A program made the position numbers and the translations under genes. A stretch of DNA of 64,000 bases from Silene latifolia (lineage: Eukaryota > Streptophyta > Magnoliopsida > Caryophyllales > Caryophyllaceae), in the NCBI RefSeq assembly GCF_048544455.1, contig NC_133538.1:437594311-437658310 (forward strand), given 5' to 3'. The notes below the pieces were generated by a model that searched no databases, was not told the origin of the DNA, and saw only the letters and a program-made list of their open reading frames with translations. Shown piece after piece: positions 1-12,793 of this stretch (its first letter is position 1; each line of letters opens with the position of its first letter).

Positions 1-256
1 GGGGGTTCGACTTCTGGGACAGTCCCCAGCTTCTCGTAGAATAGTGGAAAGGGGGTTTTGATAGGGGTGTTAGGAACATTAGGAACCAAGACAAACTATA
101 ACTTTGACTTGTCATCAGACTCGGGTTTAGACTCATCTCCACTTCCCTCCTTTAACATGGGGCCTTCTTTAGTTGTGATCTTGAGAATGTGGCATTGACC
201 ATCAGTCCATTTTGAAAGTCTTCCTCCAGCCTTGGAGAGTTTTCTCTGGGTTAGCG

Positions 257-721
257 TTAGAGATCAAAGCAAGAAGGTTGAATTGATTGTCTTTGAGGGC
301 GATAGCTATGATCTCCTCGTTGTTGAGGTGCTTGATTTTGTCTTCTCCAGAAAGGAGTCGACTCAGACTTGACTCGTGCAGCATTGTTGTTATTGTCGGG
401 GATGAAGTAGCAGTTTTGGAAGACCTCTATACCTGGATGTTTGACCTTTATCATGGGGTCATAGATAGGCTCAGGAAAGCCGTTGTAAGGTTCAGATTCT
501 ACTTCAAGGAAGAAATATCCGTTGATGGTCAGATGGTATGGGCGGAGGATGACTCCTTGTTTTTTGCGCTTCCTGACGAGGAGGCCCATCTCCAGGATGT
601 CTTTGTCGGATGGTTCGTAGCCTAGCCCGAAGGCGATGTTGGGGACCTTGGCCTGCTTTAGGGGAGGCAACGTGCTTTTCAGTGGGTTGAGGGACATGCC
701 GGGGAAGTACCCTTGGCGCAT
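257..721 (-). pseudogene. gypsy-1 protease-RT linker with G-patch-like segment
   Basis: Open segment of 154 codons on the - strand between protease and the expected reverse transcriptase. It contains GYFPGMSLNP and FGLGYEPSDKD, resembling the glycine-rich G-patch-like stretch found between protease and RT in plant Tat-type elements. The Met at 721 is probably not a real start because this is internal to a polyprotein. The last 256 bases of the window on the left continue the same region (acidic, proline-rich) without a recognisable RT motif. Confidence 0.6.
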
Positions 722-975
722 CAGGATGCGCTTGATCGTGAGGTTTGAAACGGGTCACAATCAAAAGGTGTTGGGTTGTCGGTTAGGGCATTCACGGCTT
801 GGAATCCCCACATTTCATTGTTGACTTCCTCGGTGACCTGAGAGGCTATCTCTTTTTCCATGTTAGCTTTGATTGGGGATGCAGGAATAATGATTGTTTT
901 TCCATTGAAGGGGACCCTAATCTTCCGGTGCAGGGTTGAAGTGACGGCTTTGGTGGCATAGATCCAAGGACGCCC

Positions 976-2037
976 TCAGAGCATGTTGAAAGATGCTTCA
1001 ATGTCGACCACCTGGAAGTTGACTTGCCTTTCCAGGGGTCGGATCGCAACCGTTAAGGTAGTTAGACTGGCGACTTTGCGGCGAGTACCATCATAGGCGC
1101 GAACTCCTTGGTTTTTTGGGACAAGATCAGCTTCCTTAATTCCCAATTTGCATGCGGTTTTGAGAGAGATGACATTCACAGCAGAACCGTCATCGACTAG
1201 GACCATGGGTACATTATTTTTCAAACATTGAATAGTTATGTATAATGTCAGGTAGTGATTACTTCCGAAGAGAGGAATATCCTCGTCGGAGAAGATGATA
1301 GGGTTGCTCAACTCAAGAATGTCTCTTGTCATATGAGCTATCATTTCTCCAGGCGAGGAAGTGGACGGTACTGTCAGTCTTCCCAGTGCTTGGAGTAAGG
1401 CTTGACGGTGTTCGAATGACGTGGCTATCAGTTGCCAAATGGATATTTCGGCTTTGGCTTTTTTTAGTTGTTTGAGGATGAAGTTTTTTGGGACCCTCAG
1501 TTGGCCTTCCATGTCCGAGATGATCTAGTCATCAATTGCGAGCACGTTGCTTGTCCTGGGATACGGGTTTTGTTAGGGATGTCCGGATCGGGTGAGGTGA
1601 TCGACTTCCTCGGTTTGCTTTCCTTTTTCTCGGATGATGTAGACGTTTTCTACGCCATCTCTCCAAATGCCATTGATTTCGGGAACACGAGCGAACCTGG
1701 AAGGAGTGTTTCATGGTGGGTAATTTTTGTGGGGATAATTTTTGTGACGGTGATAGTTTTAAGTCGTATTGGATGGTACGTGCCAGAATGGAGGTGGTCC
1801 ACCTTGGAATTGGGAATTTTGGATGCTTGGTGGACCCTCCCTCGGGTGCAGCATGGGTGTTGGTGAGTTGAAGATGTGTCTGTGGTATACATCTTCGAGT
1901 CGAGTGATCCTCTCAGAGAGACTAGCAGTAGTCTTCTCGTCCCACTGAAACATGACAAGCATGGAGGCGACGCTAAATATGAACATGCCGTCCGGGGTGT
2001 CATCTTCCAAAACATTAATTTCGCCGTCAACAGGCAA
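976..2037 (-). pseudogene. gypsy-1 gag C-terminus and retropepsin-like protease
   Basis: Continues the gag-pol frame on the - strand in two broken pieces. The segment 2037-1759 has a run EINVLEDDTPDGMF, very like the gag linker of gypsy-3 (EINVLEDDNIQNGM). The segment 1512-976 (178 codons) contains VLVDDGSAVNVISLKTACKLG. This is the aspartic protease active-site region in the DDGS form common in Tat elements rather than the DTG/DSG of typical retropepsins. The sequence IDFQVVDIEASFN-like run near its end corresponds to the protease flap-proximal strand. A stop or frame break separates the two pieces near 1530-1650. The protease would normally cut the gag-pol polyprotein. Confidence 0.75.
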
Positions 2038-2046
2038 GATAAGATG

Positions 2047-3292
2047 TCAGCAATCCAGAGTTTTCTCATCTTTTAAAATGGCATGCATTCCCAAAGGGTT
2101 TGTTTTGTTGTTTGGTTTTGCAGGTGGAGGTAGGGGTAGTTCGCCCTTCTCAGTCATATCCTGAATGGCGTGTTTGAGCTTGAAGAAAGTTTTGGTGTCA
2201 TGATCTTTGCCTTGGTGATATTGGCAATTGGCGTTCGGGTTCCAAAAACGAGTTTTCTTTGCTTCAGGCGGCTCTGGAGTGGGCCTGATTGGTTGCAATT
2301 TCCCTTTTCTATGAGCCTCTTCAGGACGTTGGCATATGTTGACCCTAAATTGGTGAACGACCATTGGGGACGTTCGGGCTTCTTTGCAGTTGGTTCTAGG
2401 CGGTTGACCTCGTCGATTTTGTTGGTTTGGTTTTAAGGACGAGATCTGGTTGATGTAGACCCTTGGTAACCTCTACCCGTGGTTTTGGCCAAGTTGCCCT
2501 TGCGCAAGTCATCCTCAATACGGGTCCCAAGGCTTTAGATATCCTGGAAGGTTTTGATGTTCTGGTATCTGATAAGATTGGCATATATCGGATGGAGGTA
2601 TTGACTAATTTATTCACCAGGGTCGATTCACTTGGTTTGCTCACCAATTGGGTGCTCACCCTTCTCCAGCGGGTTAGGAATTCGGTGAACCCCTCTTTAT
2701 CATTTTGTGTTAGGACCTCAAGGGTGTGGGTATTGGCTTGAATTTTGATGTTGTCGACATATTGCTTAGCGAACTCAACGGCAACCTCATCCCAAGTGGT
2801 GATGCTCTTGGGGTCAAGGGAATAGTACCATTGACGGGGAATCGGTTTCAGCGATGACGGGAAAATTCGGGTAAAGAGTTCTTGCTTGACTCCCTTGATT
2901 GACATATAATCCTTGATGGCACGGATATGGTTGAGTGGCTCCTCCATTCCCTTAAATTTGGGAACATCAGTTAAGGTGAAGTTGTCGGGTAGTTGATCCC
3001 CGACGGGTTCGAACCTTCGGTTATTCTCAAGGTGGATGTTGTTCCCACGGGATAGGAGTTGTTCCTCAAAGAGCTTAAGCCTTTTATCAGTTTTAGTTAA
3101 GGATGGAGGGTTATATTCTCCGGCCTCCTTGTTCTCTAAAGTATTTATACGGGTCTCGATACGATCTACGATGACTTTGAGGGCGGTAAGCAGACCGGCT
3201 AGCTGAGCATTGGTTAGATCTCTCTTGTTATCATCATTATTGTTGGACGAAGCTGAAGATGGGGCCATCGTCTGAGGCAGGAAACAGCTCAT
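2047..3292 (-). pseudogene. gypsy-1 gag (capsid domain plus degenerate zinc knuckle)
   Basis: Structural polyprotein of the retrotransposon. The main open segment (3292 to 2396, 298 codons) begins with a low-complexity serine/asparagine N-terminus, then a coiled-coil-like stretch around residues 30-60. A Retrotrans_gag-type domain follows from about residue 105 to 250 (PKFKGMEEP, QWYYSLDPKSITTWDE, FLTRWRR). The frame shifts near 2380 and continues at 2364-2047, where CQYHQGKDHDTKTFFKLKH is a degenerate zinc-knuckle-like motif: the last cysteine of the usual C-H-C pattern is replaced. The same module appears twice in gypsy-3, which links the two families. The first Met at 3292 lies about 1.35 kb after the PBS, a plausible start. 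Frameshifts make it non-functional. Confidence 0.85.
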
Positions 3293-3299
3293 GTTACAA

Positions 3300-4640
3300 T
3301 TAGATCAACATGGGTTAACATCTAAACGCAGAAATCACACGGGCGTAAAAACATTTCGGACTCCAAGAAACAAGGTTGACCATATGTGGCGCCTCGGCGG
3401 TGACTCGATTGATGGTGCAACGGTGTTGACCAGACCTTGACTCGGGTTCAACTTGACGGCGTGACGCCGTTGAACGGGTCTCGGTGGTGAGACGACTCAT
3501 AAGTAAAGTCCCATAAGTACATTTGCTTTGACTCGGTAGACACAAGGCTGAATCGGAATGGTGGAATGAAATTTTCGAAAATTGAAATTTTCAAAAATAC
3601 ATTTGTTGCTTTATGGATGGTTTCCGAAAATAGAAATCTTCGAAAACCGACTAGTTAGGATTGAAAAGGTCGTCTTAGGTTTGTTTTCAAAAGACGGTTT
3701 GAGATAAAGTTGTGACGGCTTTGAAAATGGTGTGTCGTTTCCAAAGACGGGTTTTCAAAATTCAAAACTTAAAAGTTTTGAAAATCGAGGCCTGAAAAGT
3801 TTGAGAGTGTTGGGTTCTCGAAAACGGTGCGTTGTTTCCGGGATTTGAAAAGGGTAATTATATTGGCGCAAATGTCCATTATGTCGTCGCGAAGGTGCTT
3901 TTGAAACGGTTATGAAAAACCGGGTTTTGAAATCGTCATTATGACGGCGTGAAAGGTTGTTTTGAAATGGTTGTGAAAAACCAAGTTTTGAAATCGTCAT
4001 TACAATGGAGTCAAAGGGTGCTTTGAGGTGGTGTGAAAAACAAGTTTTAAAATCGTCATTACGACAGCATGAAAGGTTGCTTTGAAGTGGTTTTGAAATC
4101 GCCATTGTGACGGCATGAAAGATGTGATTTGCAACGGTCGGCAAAAGACCGAGGTTTGAAACGGCCATTATAACGGCACGAAAAGGGTTTTTGCAAATTT
4201 TGTAAATGACACGGAAGGACTTATGATCACATAGCAGATACGCACTCATAGTTCATTATATTATGCATAATGCTGACACGGATTTTGGCTAAATAAGCGT
4301 GATTACACACGAAGCGATTAATCCCCAATATTCGAGAGGGATGTCAGTCCAAACAAAATGTGTAAGGTTGGTGCCCTAGCCTCATTCATGTAGGAAGTGA
4401 ATGCTCTTTGACGAAACAGAAACATGTGACGTCAATGGTATGCTTGACGTAATCGGGATTCGAAACGGGGGGATGAGAAAACTTACACCGACAATACGAG
4501 TTAATTGGTCGATAAAGGTTAGGTTGTGGGCCCGGACAAGGAACCCGACTTATGACCGTAATATCAAAAGATGCACTTCAACCAAGACCTCGTTCGATTT
4601 TCACCATCTAGGGATCACAAAGACACAAGTGTCCTAGTTT
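3300..4640 (-). other. gypsy-1 5' leader with about 60-bp minisatellite
   Basis: Untranslated region between PBS and gag. From about 3908 to 4190 there are roughly five imperfect direct repeats of about 50-65 bp, each carrying a TTTTGAAATCG(T/C)CATTA-like core followed by ACGGC and GAAAGG. The open frame across them is a by-product of the repeat. No conserved protein is seen. Confidence 0.6.
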
Positions 4641-4658
4641 TCCCCAGTGGAGTCGCCA
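4641..4658 (-). promoter_or_regulatory. gypsy-1 primer-binding site, tRNA-Arg type
   Basis: The + strand reads TCCCCAGTGGAGTCGCCA, the 3' end of a plant tRNA-Arg with its CCA tail (one base different from the GCGGAGTCG form). On the element strand this is the complement that anneals to the primer tRNA, 3 bases inside the LTR end at 4662, the expected spacing. Confidence 0.85.
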
Positions 4659-4661
4659 GTC

Positions 4662-6970
4662 TGTGGACATAGGCCACCTACACGCCAATCTGTAGACATG
4701 CAGTAGTCTGAAAGCCACGTTTGGTGACGTAGAAATGCTCTCGGCCGGATCACTTTAGATCGGTCGGTTTCATCTCGATGAAGGCCTTTAAATGATGAAG
4801 AGATGCTCGGAGTCGCCACCAAGCAATTATGGGATGCTTGGAAACCATTCGAATCCACTTTGTACCTTGGTCAAATTAAGCAAAAAGCAGTGCTTGACAT
4901 AGGTACTAAAGATAAGGACTCGTCCTCCTTTAGCATCCTATCGCTAGAATTACTCTCGTTGCCATGGATAAGGTCGTCCATTATCCAAAGATTCTGAGTA
5001 AGGGGTGAGGGTACGTATTGGGAAGCTCTTTAATCGAACACCCAATTCTGCCCGCGTTAGCGGCCTCCACTAATCGATCGTGGTTGTTTAAGTGCAAAAG
5101 TTGATAAAACGGTTTAAATGCATGAATGCGCATCCAAAAGTTTAACCTAACATGTGAGAGTTTGCTAAGTCGGTTGTTTATCAAAGTATCAAGTAATTGG
5201 TGTCGAGTTGGATTTAAGTTGATTTACATGTGAAGACGGAAATTAAGCATCCATTTACCAAGTTTAGGTTATGATGCTTAACACGATCCTTTCGTTTGAA
5301 AAAGAAGTGTGTTTAAATGACAAAGTGTAAAAATGTAAACTTGTCAATCTGATATGTCATGTATTCGGGTTAACTTTAATCGGGATCGTCCTAGAGAAGT
5401 GCTAAAAAAGTGAGGCAGAATAGCATCAAGCAGCCCCATAGGGGCGCGAGCCATAGCGCGATGCAAGAGGCTCTGCCCAGGTTTTGAAAGGTGCAAATAA
5501 GCAGCCTCTTGGGGCACGAGCCATGGGGAAATCCAAGAGGTGCCTCCTGGTTGTTAAAAAGGTTGTTTAAAACCGTATTTGTGATGAATGATTTGCAAGT
5601 GTTGTTTGCATGACTCGGAATAATTACCATTATATTAGTAATATTCGTCGTCGGATTCATATTTGCAAGCTTGAAAAGTATAGTTTACAAATAAATATGT
5701 AAAATGTGGTGCTTAACAGTTTTATCCTCGTAATCGAATTAAATCGACATCATATTTATTTTAACTGAGGATGATATCCATTATGGCCAAGACAAGAATG
5801 AAAATAAAATAAAATAAAATAAAGAGAAATGTTTGATATGAACTAAATATGTCAAGTTCATTTAATTGTAATTAGTCAATATTTATCATCGTACTCGAAT
5901 TCAACCGACATGGTATAAGGAACCAAGGATGATTATGAATATAACTAAAATGCTTGCAAATGTGAATAAAAGAGAAAATTTGATAAAATGAATAAAAGAG
6001 TGTTAAAATACCCTTTAAAGTGTAATTAACCAAATAATATCACCGAAATACGCAATTAACTGCCATGGTATAAAGAACTAAGGGTGATTACGATTTATGG
6101 TTAAAAATGCTTATCATGAAAATGATTTGAAATGGTAAAAACCATTTAAGAAAGAAAAGGAAAACGAAATAAAACATTGAGGAATGATGAACTCAAAACA
6201 CGTTGAGTTCTGGCCTGAGAAGCCATGTGAGGCGCGAACCCCTAGGTGAGACAACATGCTTCTGTCTCAGGCCAAAACTCGGTTTTGGCTCGATCTTTCC
6301 AAGTTTGGAATTTTGTTATGCATGTTTTATGTTGTTAAAGTCATGAAAACAGTAAAAGGACATGAAAGAAGAGGATTAATTACACCCTCATACTTCAAGT
6401 TCGGTTGCTTGACGAGAAATCGACAAAGTGTAAAACTTATGAGTCAAAAAGCTTGATTTGAAAAACCATTTTGTAAATATGGAGTGTTGCTACACGTGTC
6501 AGTTTTTTACTTTAAAAGTCGAGGTTTAGAATTTTAATGGAGAAAGAGGGGGCGGACTCTCGCATAAGGATTATAAGGTGTGCTTGAGGAGTATTTATGG
6601 AGGAATGTTAGGATATTTTTTTGTGCTTGCTCACTAAGTATTCCGTGTATGCTTAGTATATGGGTGTTATGTGGGGTGGGTTTGTTGTGTTTGACTCGTT
6701 GTTGGAATCAGGATTTGAATTTTGAGTCCGTTTTTGGTCTGGTGTCGGTTTGACTCTGGTTAGTGTCATTGCGACTCCGTCGTCGTGCATAAAACACTCC
6801 AGGTATTTTTGAAATGTTTTAAAATATTTTTCATTTTCGAAACCATTTTCTGAGCTTTCTGACACGTAGTCGTACAAAATGTTGATCAATCGTAGCGATT
6901 TCCGAAACATATTGTAATCCGATAATCATCAGGTGTTTGTTGGGGATTCCACATATACTGGGTATCTACA
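4662..6970 (-). repeat. gypsy-1 5' LTR (2309 bp)
   Basis: On the element strand it starts TGTAGATACC and ends TGTCCACA, giving the TG...CA ends of an LTR; the PBS follows at once. It shares blocks with the gypsy-3 LTRs, for example GGTGAGGGTACGTATTGGGA near 5006 and the terminal GGTATCTACA. A TATA-like TAAATAC box (element sense) sits near 6591-6600, about 370 bp from the LTR start. GC-rich imperfect repeats with GGGGC(G/A)CGAGCCAT lie at 5440-5560. Confidence 0.85.
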
Positions 6971-6972
6971 CA

Positions 6973-8284
6973 TGTCCAAATGACTGCCTATTGTACCGAA
7001 AAGTATATCAAAATTTAACTAACTATCCGGTTTGTTTTGAGTGGCGTTATAAGGATAAGAAAGCGATCCCGGCTAAGGTGTTGTGGTATTTTCCAATAAT
7101 ACCAAGAATCATAAGGATTTATTCGAATGAAGAAGATGCAAGAATGATGACTTGGCATAAAACTGGAAGAATAACTGATGGAAAGCTAAGACACTTGGCA
7201 TATGGTATATAATGGAAAGAGATTGACGCTAAGTATCCTGTGTTCGGCAATGAACCTAAAAACTTATGTCTAGCATTGTCCACTGATGGAATGAACCCAC
7301 ACGGAAACATGAGTAGTCAACATAGTACTTGGCCAATAGTGGTGTCTATTTATAACTTACCTCCACGTGTGTGCATGAAAAGAAAGTATTTGATGTTGCC
7401 GTTGTTAATTTTCGACCCTAAAAAACCTAGAAACAATATAGATGTCTATTTGGAACCTCTTCTAGATGATTTGCGAATTTTGTGGGATTGTGGGATAGAA
7501 GTATTCGATAGATATAAGAATGAAACTTTCAATTTGAGAGCGATGTTGTTGTGTAAAATATCTGACTATCCGGCTTATGGCGACCTTTGTGGACATACTG
7601 TGCATGGGAAAGAGGCTTGCCTATTGTGTGGAGAGGATTTTGTATAAGAATACTTGAAGCATTCTCGCATGCATGTGTACATGGGATATCGTAGGGGGTT
7701 ACGCCGTGATCATCCTTATCGTAAGCTTCAGAAGGCGTTTAATGGGTACGCCGAGCATCGTGCGAGTCCTAAGATTTTGAATGGGCATGAAGGTTATGAG
7801 AAAGTTAAGGAAATTGAGATAATATATGGGAAGAAGAGCTGCTCTAAATTGTCTACCCATGGGTATAAGAAAAGATCGATATTCTTTGATAAACTTTCAT
7901 AATGGCCTGACCTGGATGTTAGGCATTGCCTCGATTTCATGCACATTGAGAAGAATGTCTGTGATAATATGACCAACACCCTCTTGAATGTTCCCGACAG
8001 AACAAAAGATAACAAACTCTATAGGTAAGATATGACATTAATGGGTATTAAACCGGAACTGCCACCAGAAAAGAGAGATAATCATACATTTTTTCTGCCA
8101 GCAGCTTTTACCCTTTCACGGGATGAGAAAAAATAGTTATGTGCATGCATAAATGGAATTAAGGTGCCACAGGGTTATTCGAGAAGCCTTGTATCGATGC
8201 AGGACCTAAAACTCATCGGGTTAAAGTAACATGACTGTCACACTTTGATGCAACAGTTATTACCTGTGGCTATTCGGTCCATTT
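6973..8284 (+). pseudogene. tnp2: CACTA TNP2 transposase, N-terminal and central part
   Basis: Cut-and-paste transposase of CACTA elements. It starts abruptly after the gypsy-1 LTR at CPNDCLLYRK, a conserved TNP2 cysteine segment, and continues with WYFPIIPRI, GMNPHGNMSSQHSTWPIV, LPP, CGHTVHGKEACLLCG and LDFMHIEKNVCDN. All match the usual order of the Transposase_21 family in frame segments 6937-7212, 7240-7647 and 7654-7902 and in stretches up to 8284. At least five stops or frameshifts interrupt it (7210, 7645, 7900, 8026, 8134), so no active enzyme is made. Copia-1 interrupts it at 8284; the reading continues after 16448. Confidence 0.85.
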
Positions 8285-9535
8285 TGTTAGGTTCATATAC
8301 CTATTATTAGACTCTTCTAATAGTGAACTAATTAACATATTAATATGAGTTCATTAGATCTAGTGCATGCATAACTAAATAAGAGATGAAATAAGAAAAA
8401 TAATGTTCCTTACATTGTTATATAGCTCGAAATAAGGGCACAAATAAGGTCACCTTCCTTATTTATTCTTGAGCTTAAATGTAATGGATGATCCTCCTTA
8501 ATCCCAAGTATTTAGATCCTCCTCATCATTGCACCCAAAACAAATCCCTTAAACTAATATATTAACTAACTAGATTAATATACTAGTATCCTTAAAATAA
8601 TTCTAATAATATTCTTTATTACTACACTAGTAATCTTATATTGAAATTAGAATCTTAAATGAACAATTTTTGAGGTTTCTAAAACCATTTAGAGAGATAT
8701 ATTTTGAGAGGATGAATAATAATGATATGTAAAATTGTATCATATGAAAGTAGAGAATAAACTCTCTATTTGTTTAAGGGGAGCCGGTTGTGGGGAAGAG
8801 GAAGACCAATGCATGGTCCTTCCCTTTTTCTTTTTGTTCTTCACAAGGATTAGAGGTGTAAGACTAGGTTATAGGGTACTCATCATATTTGCCAAACAAT
8901 ATAAACAAATACAAACAAACCCATTTCCCACTACCAAAAACCGGTGCCCTTCCTTGAAATGGACTTCCATTTTCTTTTGTCAATTTGTCAATTGTAACAT
9001 GTAGTATGTAACATGTTATTAATTAATTTAATGCATATTTATCAAATAAATATCATTATATACATTAATAAAATTACATATAACAAATTGTCTAGTGATT
9101 CTTGATCATATAAATAAAATGGGTCATATAATTATAATTCGCAACATATTGTAATTATAATAATTAACCATTCATTCTTATCTCAATTGTTTCATAAACA
9201 ATAATCAATTTTAGTAATAAAATATTTTAATTACTAAAATAAATCTTATTTAATAAAATTACAATAAGATATAAATATTCTCTCTCACAAATGAATTGTT
9301 CAATTTTAAGGAATTGATTAACTTGTATCGTCATACAATTAATCAACTTGTCTATTAAGGGAATTGTCTTATAGGTGTGACCTTAAGGGATCAACTGAGC
9401 ACCACCGTCAAACGACAGTAATGCCAAACTCTAGTTAGCCAATTATTACGAATTAATGAATCATCCCTTACGAATTCTTAATTTGAGATTTAAACATGTG
9501 ATCGCACTATTGTTAAGAACACATATACTCCAACA
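8285..9535 (-). repeat. copia-1 3' LTR (1251 bp)
   Basis: Element-sense ends TGTTGGAG...CCTAACA. It matches 15830-16442 at both ends, but retains about 650 bp (roughly 8585-9240) that are missing from the other copy. Conversely it lacks the 23-bp block around 16344 that forms one arm of the hairpin described in the findings. It is followed on the element-internal side by TCTCCCACTTGTCC, whose complement is the purine-rich polypurine tract. Confidence 0.85.
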
Positions 9536-9545
9536 ATCTCCCACT

Positions 9546-12500
9546 TGTCCGAGACAAGTGTGCGTCACCAGTTATCTTATCCTATTACAATCTCCCACTC
9601 AATGCAATGTGTCTCGCAGGTCGTACTTGCATTTGATCATATCTTGAGTGGTTTCCTCGATCTGGAGAGTAACTGTCTGACCGGAATTATCTACCGTAGA
9701 TACCTTCCGAGCGTCGCCACGCATTTTCAGTTCACTACTCCTCGAGTGGCCTTGAGATTTTAAACAACCCTGACAAGGGGGTGGACAATTCCTATCGCAC
9801 TATTCCCTTCGTATAGCCAAAGTTTATCATGACCCAAAATACACTCATTTGACCTCAGTTACGACAGTCGTAGAGAATAAATCAAAGCCATTCATAAATT
9901 TGTGCCAACTTGGGCGAACAGTCTCTAGTCAAAAAAATCGACTCATAAGAATACTATAGTAGCTCTTGCCACGACCAGGCTTTATGAATTTCCAGGACTC
10001 TATAAGCGGTCATTGTCCGCCAGAGTGTCCCATACAGTCTGTCTATGTGATCGACTAGTCATCCCGTATAACTCTATGGCACTTGAACTTGCCATCAATC
10101 GCATCACACTCTAGTCACTTCGAGACGTCACCTCCTATAAGTAACCAGGGTGCATACTATGTCAATCCAGTTCACTTCAATGGGGTTCAATATTGTGTCA
10201 ACAACCCATTTGGATATAACAAAGTAATGGATGAGTTTAAAGAAACTCAAACGATAAATGCGATTATCATATATGAATAGTTAATACACTATTACTACTT
10301 CATATCTTATAATCTATAGTGTACATTTTACACTAATTGAATTGCAATAAAAGCTTGGTAAATGGATATACCATGTATCCATACATTCTAACTTTATTAA
10401 TTGTTATTTCCTTCTATTCAATGTTATTTCTAATAACATGAATTTATCTAAGTATATGTCTAGTCTTCTTACTAGACTTGGGCTCTTGTACTTGGAAGAT
10501 GCTCCCACTATTATCATATAACTTGTGATAAAGTCTTTCGTAGAGGGATTTACTCTCATTACCTACGTTGACCATCTTAACACAATGTACTTAGATTTTA
10601 TTTGTAGAACTTGCAATGGTTGAAACTAAAACCTTTCTCTAGTCTCTTACTCCTAAGTTAATAAAATCAGCCTAGGATTTCAATAAATCCTTATAGATTT
10701 GGAAACTAAAGTTTGTGTAACCCTTCAACACACAACTTAGTATGTCATCCAAACATAAGAACGAATCCTCAATTATCCTCAAGAATCTTAAGGATGTTCT
10801 TTAAGGCTTTCAAAAGACCATTATTCGAATTAACTTGTTATTGACTTATTATGCTCCAAATATATGATTCATCATGACATGTGCATATAATCGCATACAT
10901 GATCGTTCTAATGGTGGAAACATTAGAGATCGATTTCATGTGATCAACAACTTATTTAGGTTCAGCGAATGACTATGCATCTATCATAGTAATTCCACTT
11001 TCATTAATATGAACAACCTACTCAACCTTGTTGATGTTAAAGATATAAAAGAACTTATCATCATAAGGCTCTCGACTCTATGCCAATATTCTCTCAAATT
11101 TAACACATAGATTCAGAAATCTAGAATACATTACACCTTTTCCTAGTCTCCCAATCACTTTTTCACAGAAGAGAGCATTGGTAAATTATTCTCAATAAGT
11201 AATATGTTATCAACATATAAGACATGGAAAAATAATTCTGGCTCCCACTTAAATTCATGCATAAACATGATTCTTCAACAATGTGAATGAAATCATTCTC
11301 AATTATCACATGAATGAAAAGTATGACTATTACAATCCTGTGATGCTTGCTTAAGACCATTCTAGTATTGCTTAAGTAAGCTTTGCATAATATGTTAGGA
11401 TTCTTAGATCTTTATCTAAGGTTTTGTGTTCCTTACACATCCTTCTCTAAATTCTCATTTTAGAAAAGCGAATTTTTAATATCATTTGCCATTCATGAAA
11501 ATATGGCAATTCCTAACATGATTTAATCATGATTTATCTTGATTAACATCTTCATGTCAATCCATGCTCTTAGGTACTCTAAAGCTCTATTTACTTTAAA
11601 GAGACCATCGCCTTAAAGTAAATCTACTCTTGAGTAAAACTTTTGGATTGTAATGCTATAGCTTGTTTGCAACTAAGTCGATTTGGGACTAGGTCATAAT
11701 TCCATTACTTTCGAAAAGTAACTCATTAACAATAAGACATGTCTACTTTACTCCCACTCTATCTCAATAGATTATAGTTCCATTACTTTCAAAATGTAAC
11801 ATATGAACTATAAGACATTTTTGTGACTATCTACTCCCACTCTATCTCTTAGAAATACATCTATCTTCTTAAGAGATAGCTTTGTGAGTTACAAACATAT
11901 ATTGTGATGTAATAGAAGTTTGTCTAGATTGACGTGTGAGCTCATAAAAAGACCAGCTCTATTATGGCAGTTTGATTCACGTAATATGCGAACCTGATCC
12001 ATGTCATTTGTTAAATAGACTTGCTATTTTAGGTATCTCCAGGTTAACCTTTCGTTTAAACTAACGTGTCCATTTTGGATCGCAAATCCCCAAAAGTGAG
12101 TTCGACAACTCAATCCGACTTATATCTATGTTATATGCAATCTTGAGGTCTTAAGCCCTCCCATAGCTCGTATGGAGTCTTATAAGTGGTGTAGCCAATT
12201 GGTTTATAAAATTTCCCCTTTTAGAGTTCAAGTAACTCTTTTTGACTTTATAATCATTCTTTCTTATATCAAATAAGATGTGACACTAGATCACAAAAGC
12301 ATAAGTGAGAATTAAATTCATGGCTTATGAACTAATTACAATGATCCCATCGTTGTAATTCTTTTATGATTAGATTAAGTTTTAGAACGAAAGGTGTATA
12401 ATGACAAGTTTTAGAATGAAAATTTCCATAAACCGAGTGACTTGGGTTGCAAACCAAGCCACTAAAATTCAAATACAACTTCTTATTCTTGTAAACAAAA

Positions 12501-12790
12501 GGAAATAAACTAATTTCCATGTCCAACTACGAAATTAAAAGAGTTCTAAAACAACAAGTTCAAAATACAACAATGAAACGAAGACTATCATTATAAAGGC
12601 CAAGCTTCCATAGGTCTTCTACTTTGGGCGGCTACTCTAGCTTCCCTTGAAGAGCCTCCTTAGGTTTGCTTGTATTTGCCTTTGTCTTTGCTCGGGTGCC
12701 CTGAAAAACAAATTAAAAAGGGTAAGAATCACAACTTGTATCCAAATACCAAAGTTGAGATTGAAATTCAAAACATAAATGATGGGGAGA
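9546..12790 (-). pseudogene. copia-1 pol remnant (integrase, RT, RNase H), heavily decayed
   Basis: No long frame survives, but short blocks align in order with copia-2. The stretch 10455-10520 (CTAGACTTGGGCTC and GAAGATG) matches its RNase H region. At about 11345-11365 the - strand still reads YGLKQAS, an RT motif. The stretch 12165-12185 (CTCGTATGGAGTCTTATAAG) matches the integrase C-terminal region near 30605. There are many small indels. I see no other gene in this stretch. Confidence 0.65.
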
Positions 12791-12793
12791 ATT

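Larger units (their letters stand above)
1..6970 (-). mobile_element. gypsy-1: Tat-type LTR retrotransposon, 5' part only
   Basis: A - strand Ty3/gypsy element that runs off the left edge. In element order it shows a 5' LTR (6970 to 4662), a PBS matching a tRNA-Arg 3' end (4658-4641), a leader with minisatellite repeats, a gag with capsid-type domain and degenerate zinc knuckle, a retropepsin-like segment, and a G-patch-like segment that usually precedes reverse transcriptase in Tat elements. RT, RNase H, integrase and the 3' LTR would lie left of position 1. The LTR ends inside the CACTA transposase reading frame at 6970/6971, so gypsy-1 inserted into the CACTA element. The likely TSD copy is CATGT at 6971-6975; the partner copy is outside the window. 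Several frame breaks show that it is dead. Confidence 0.85.
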
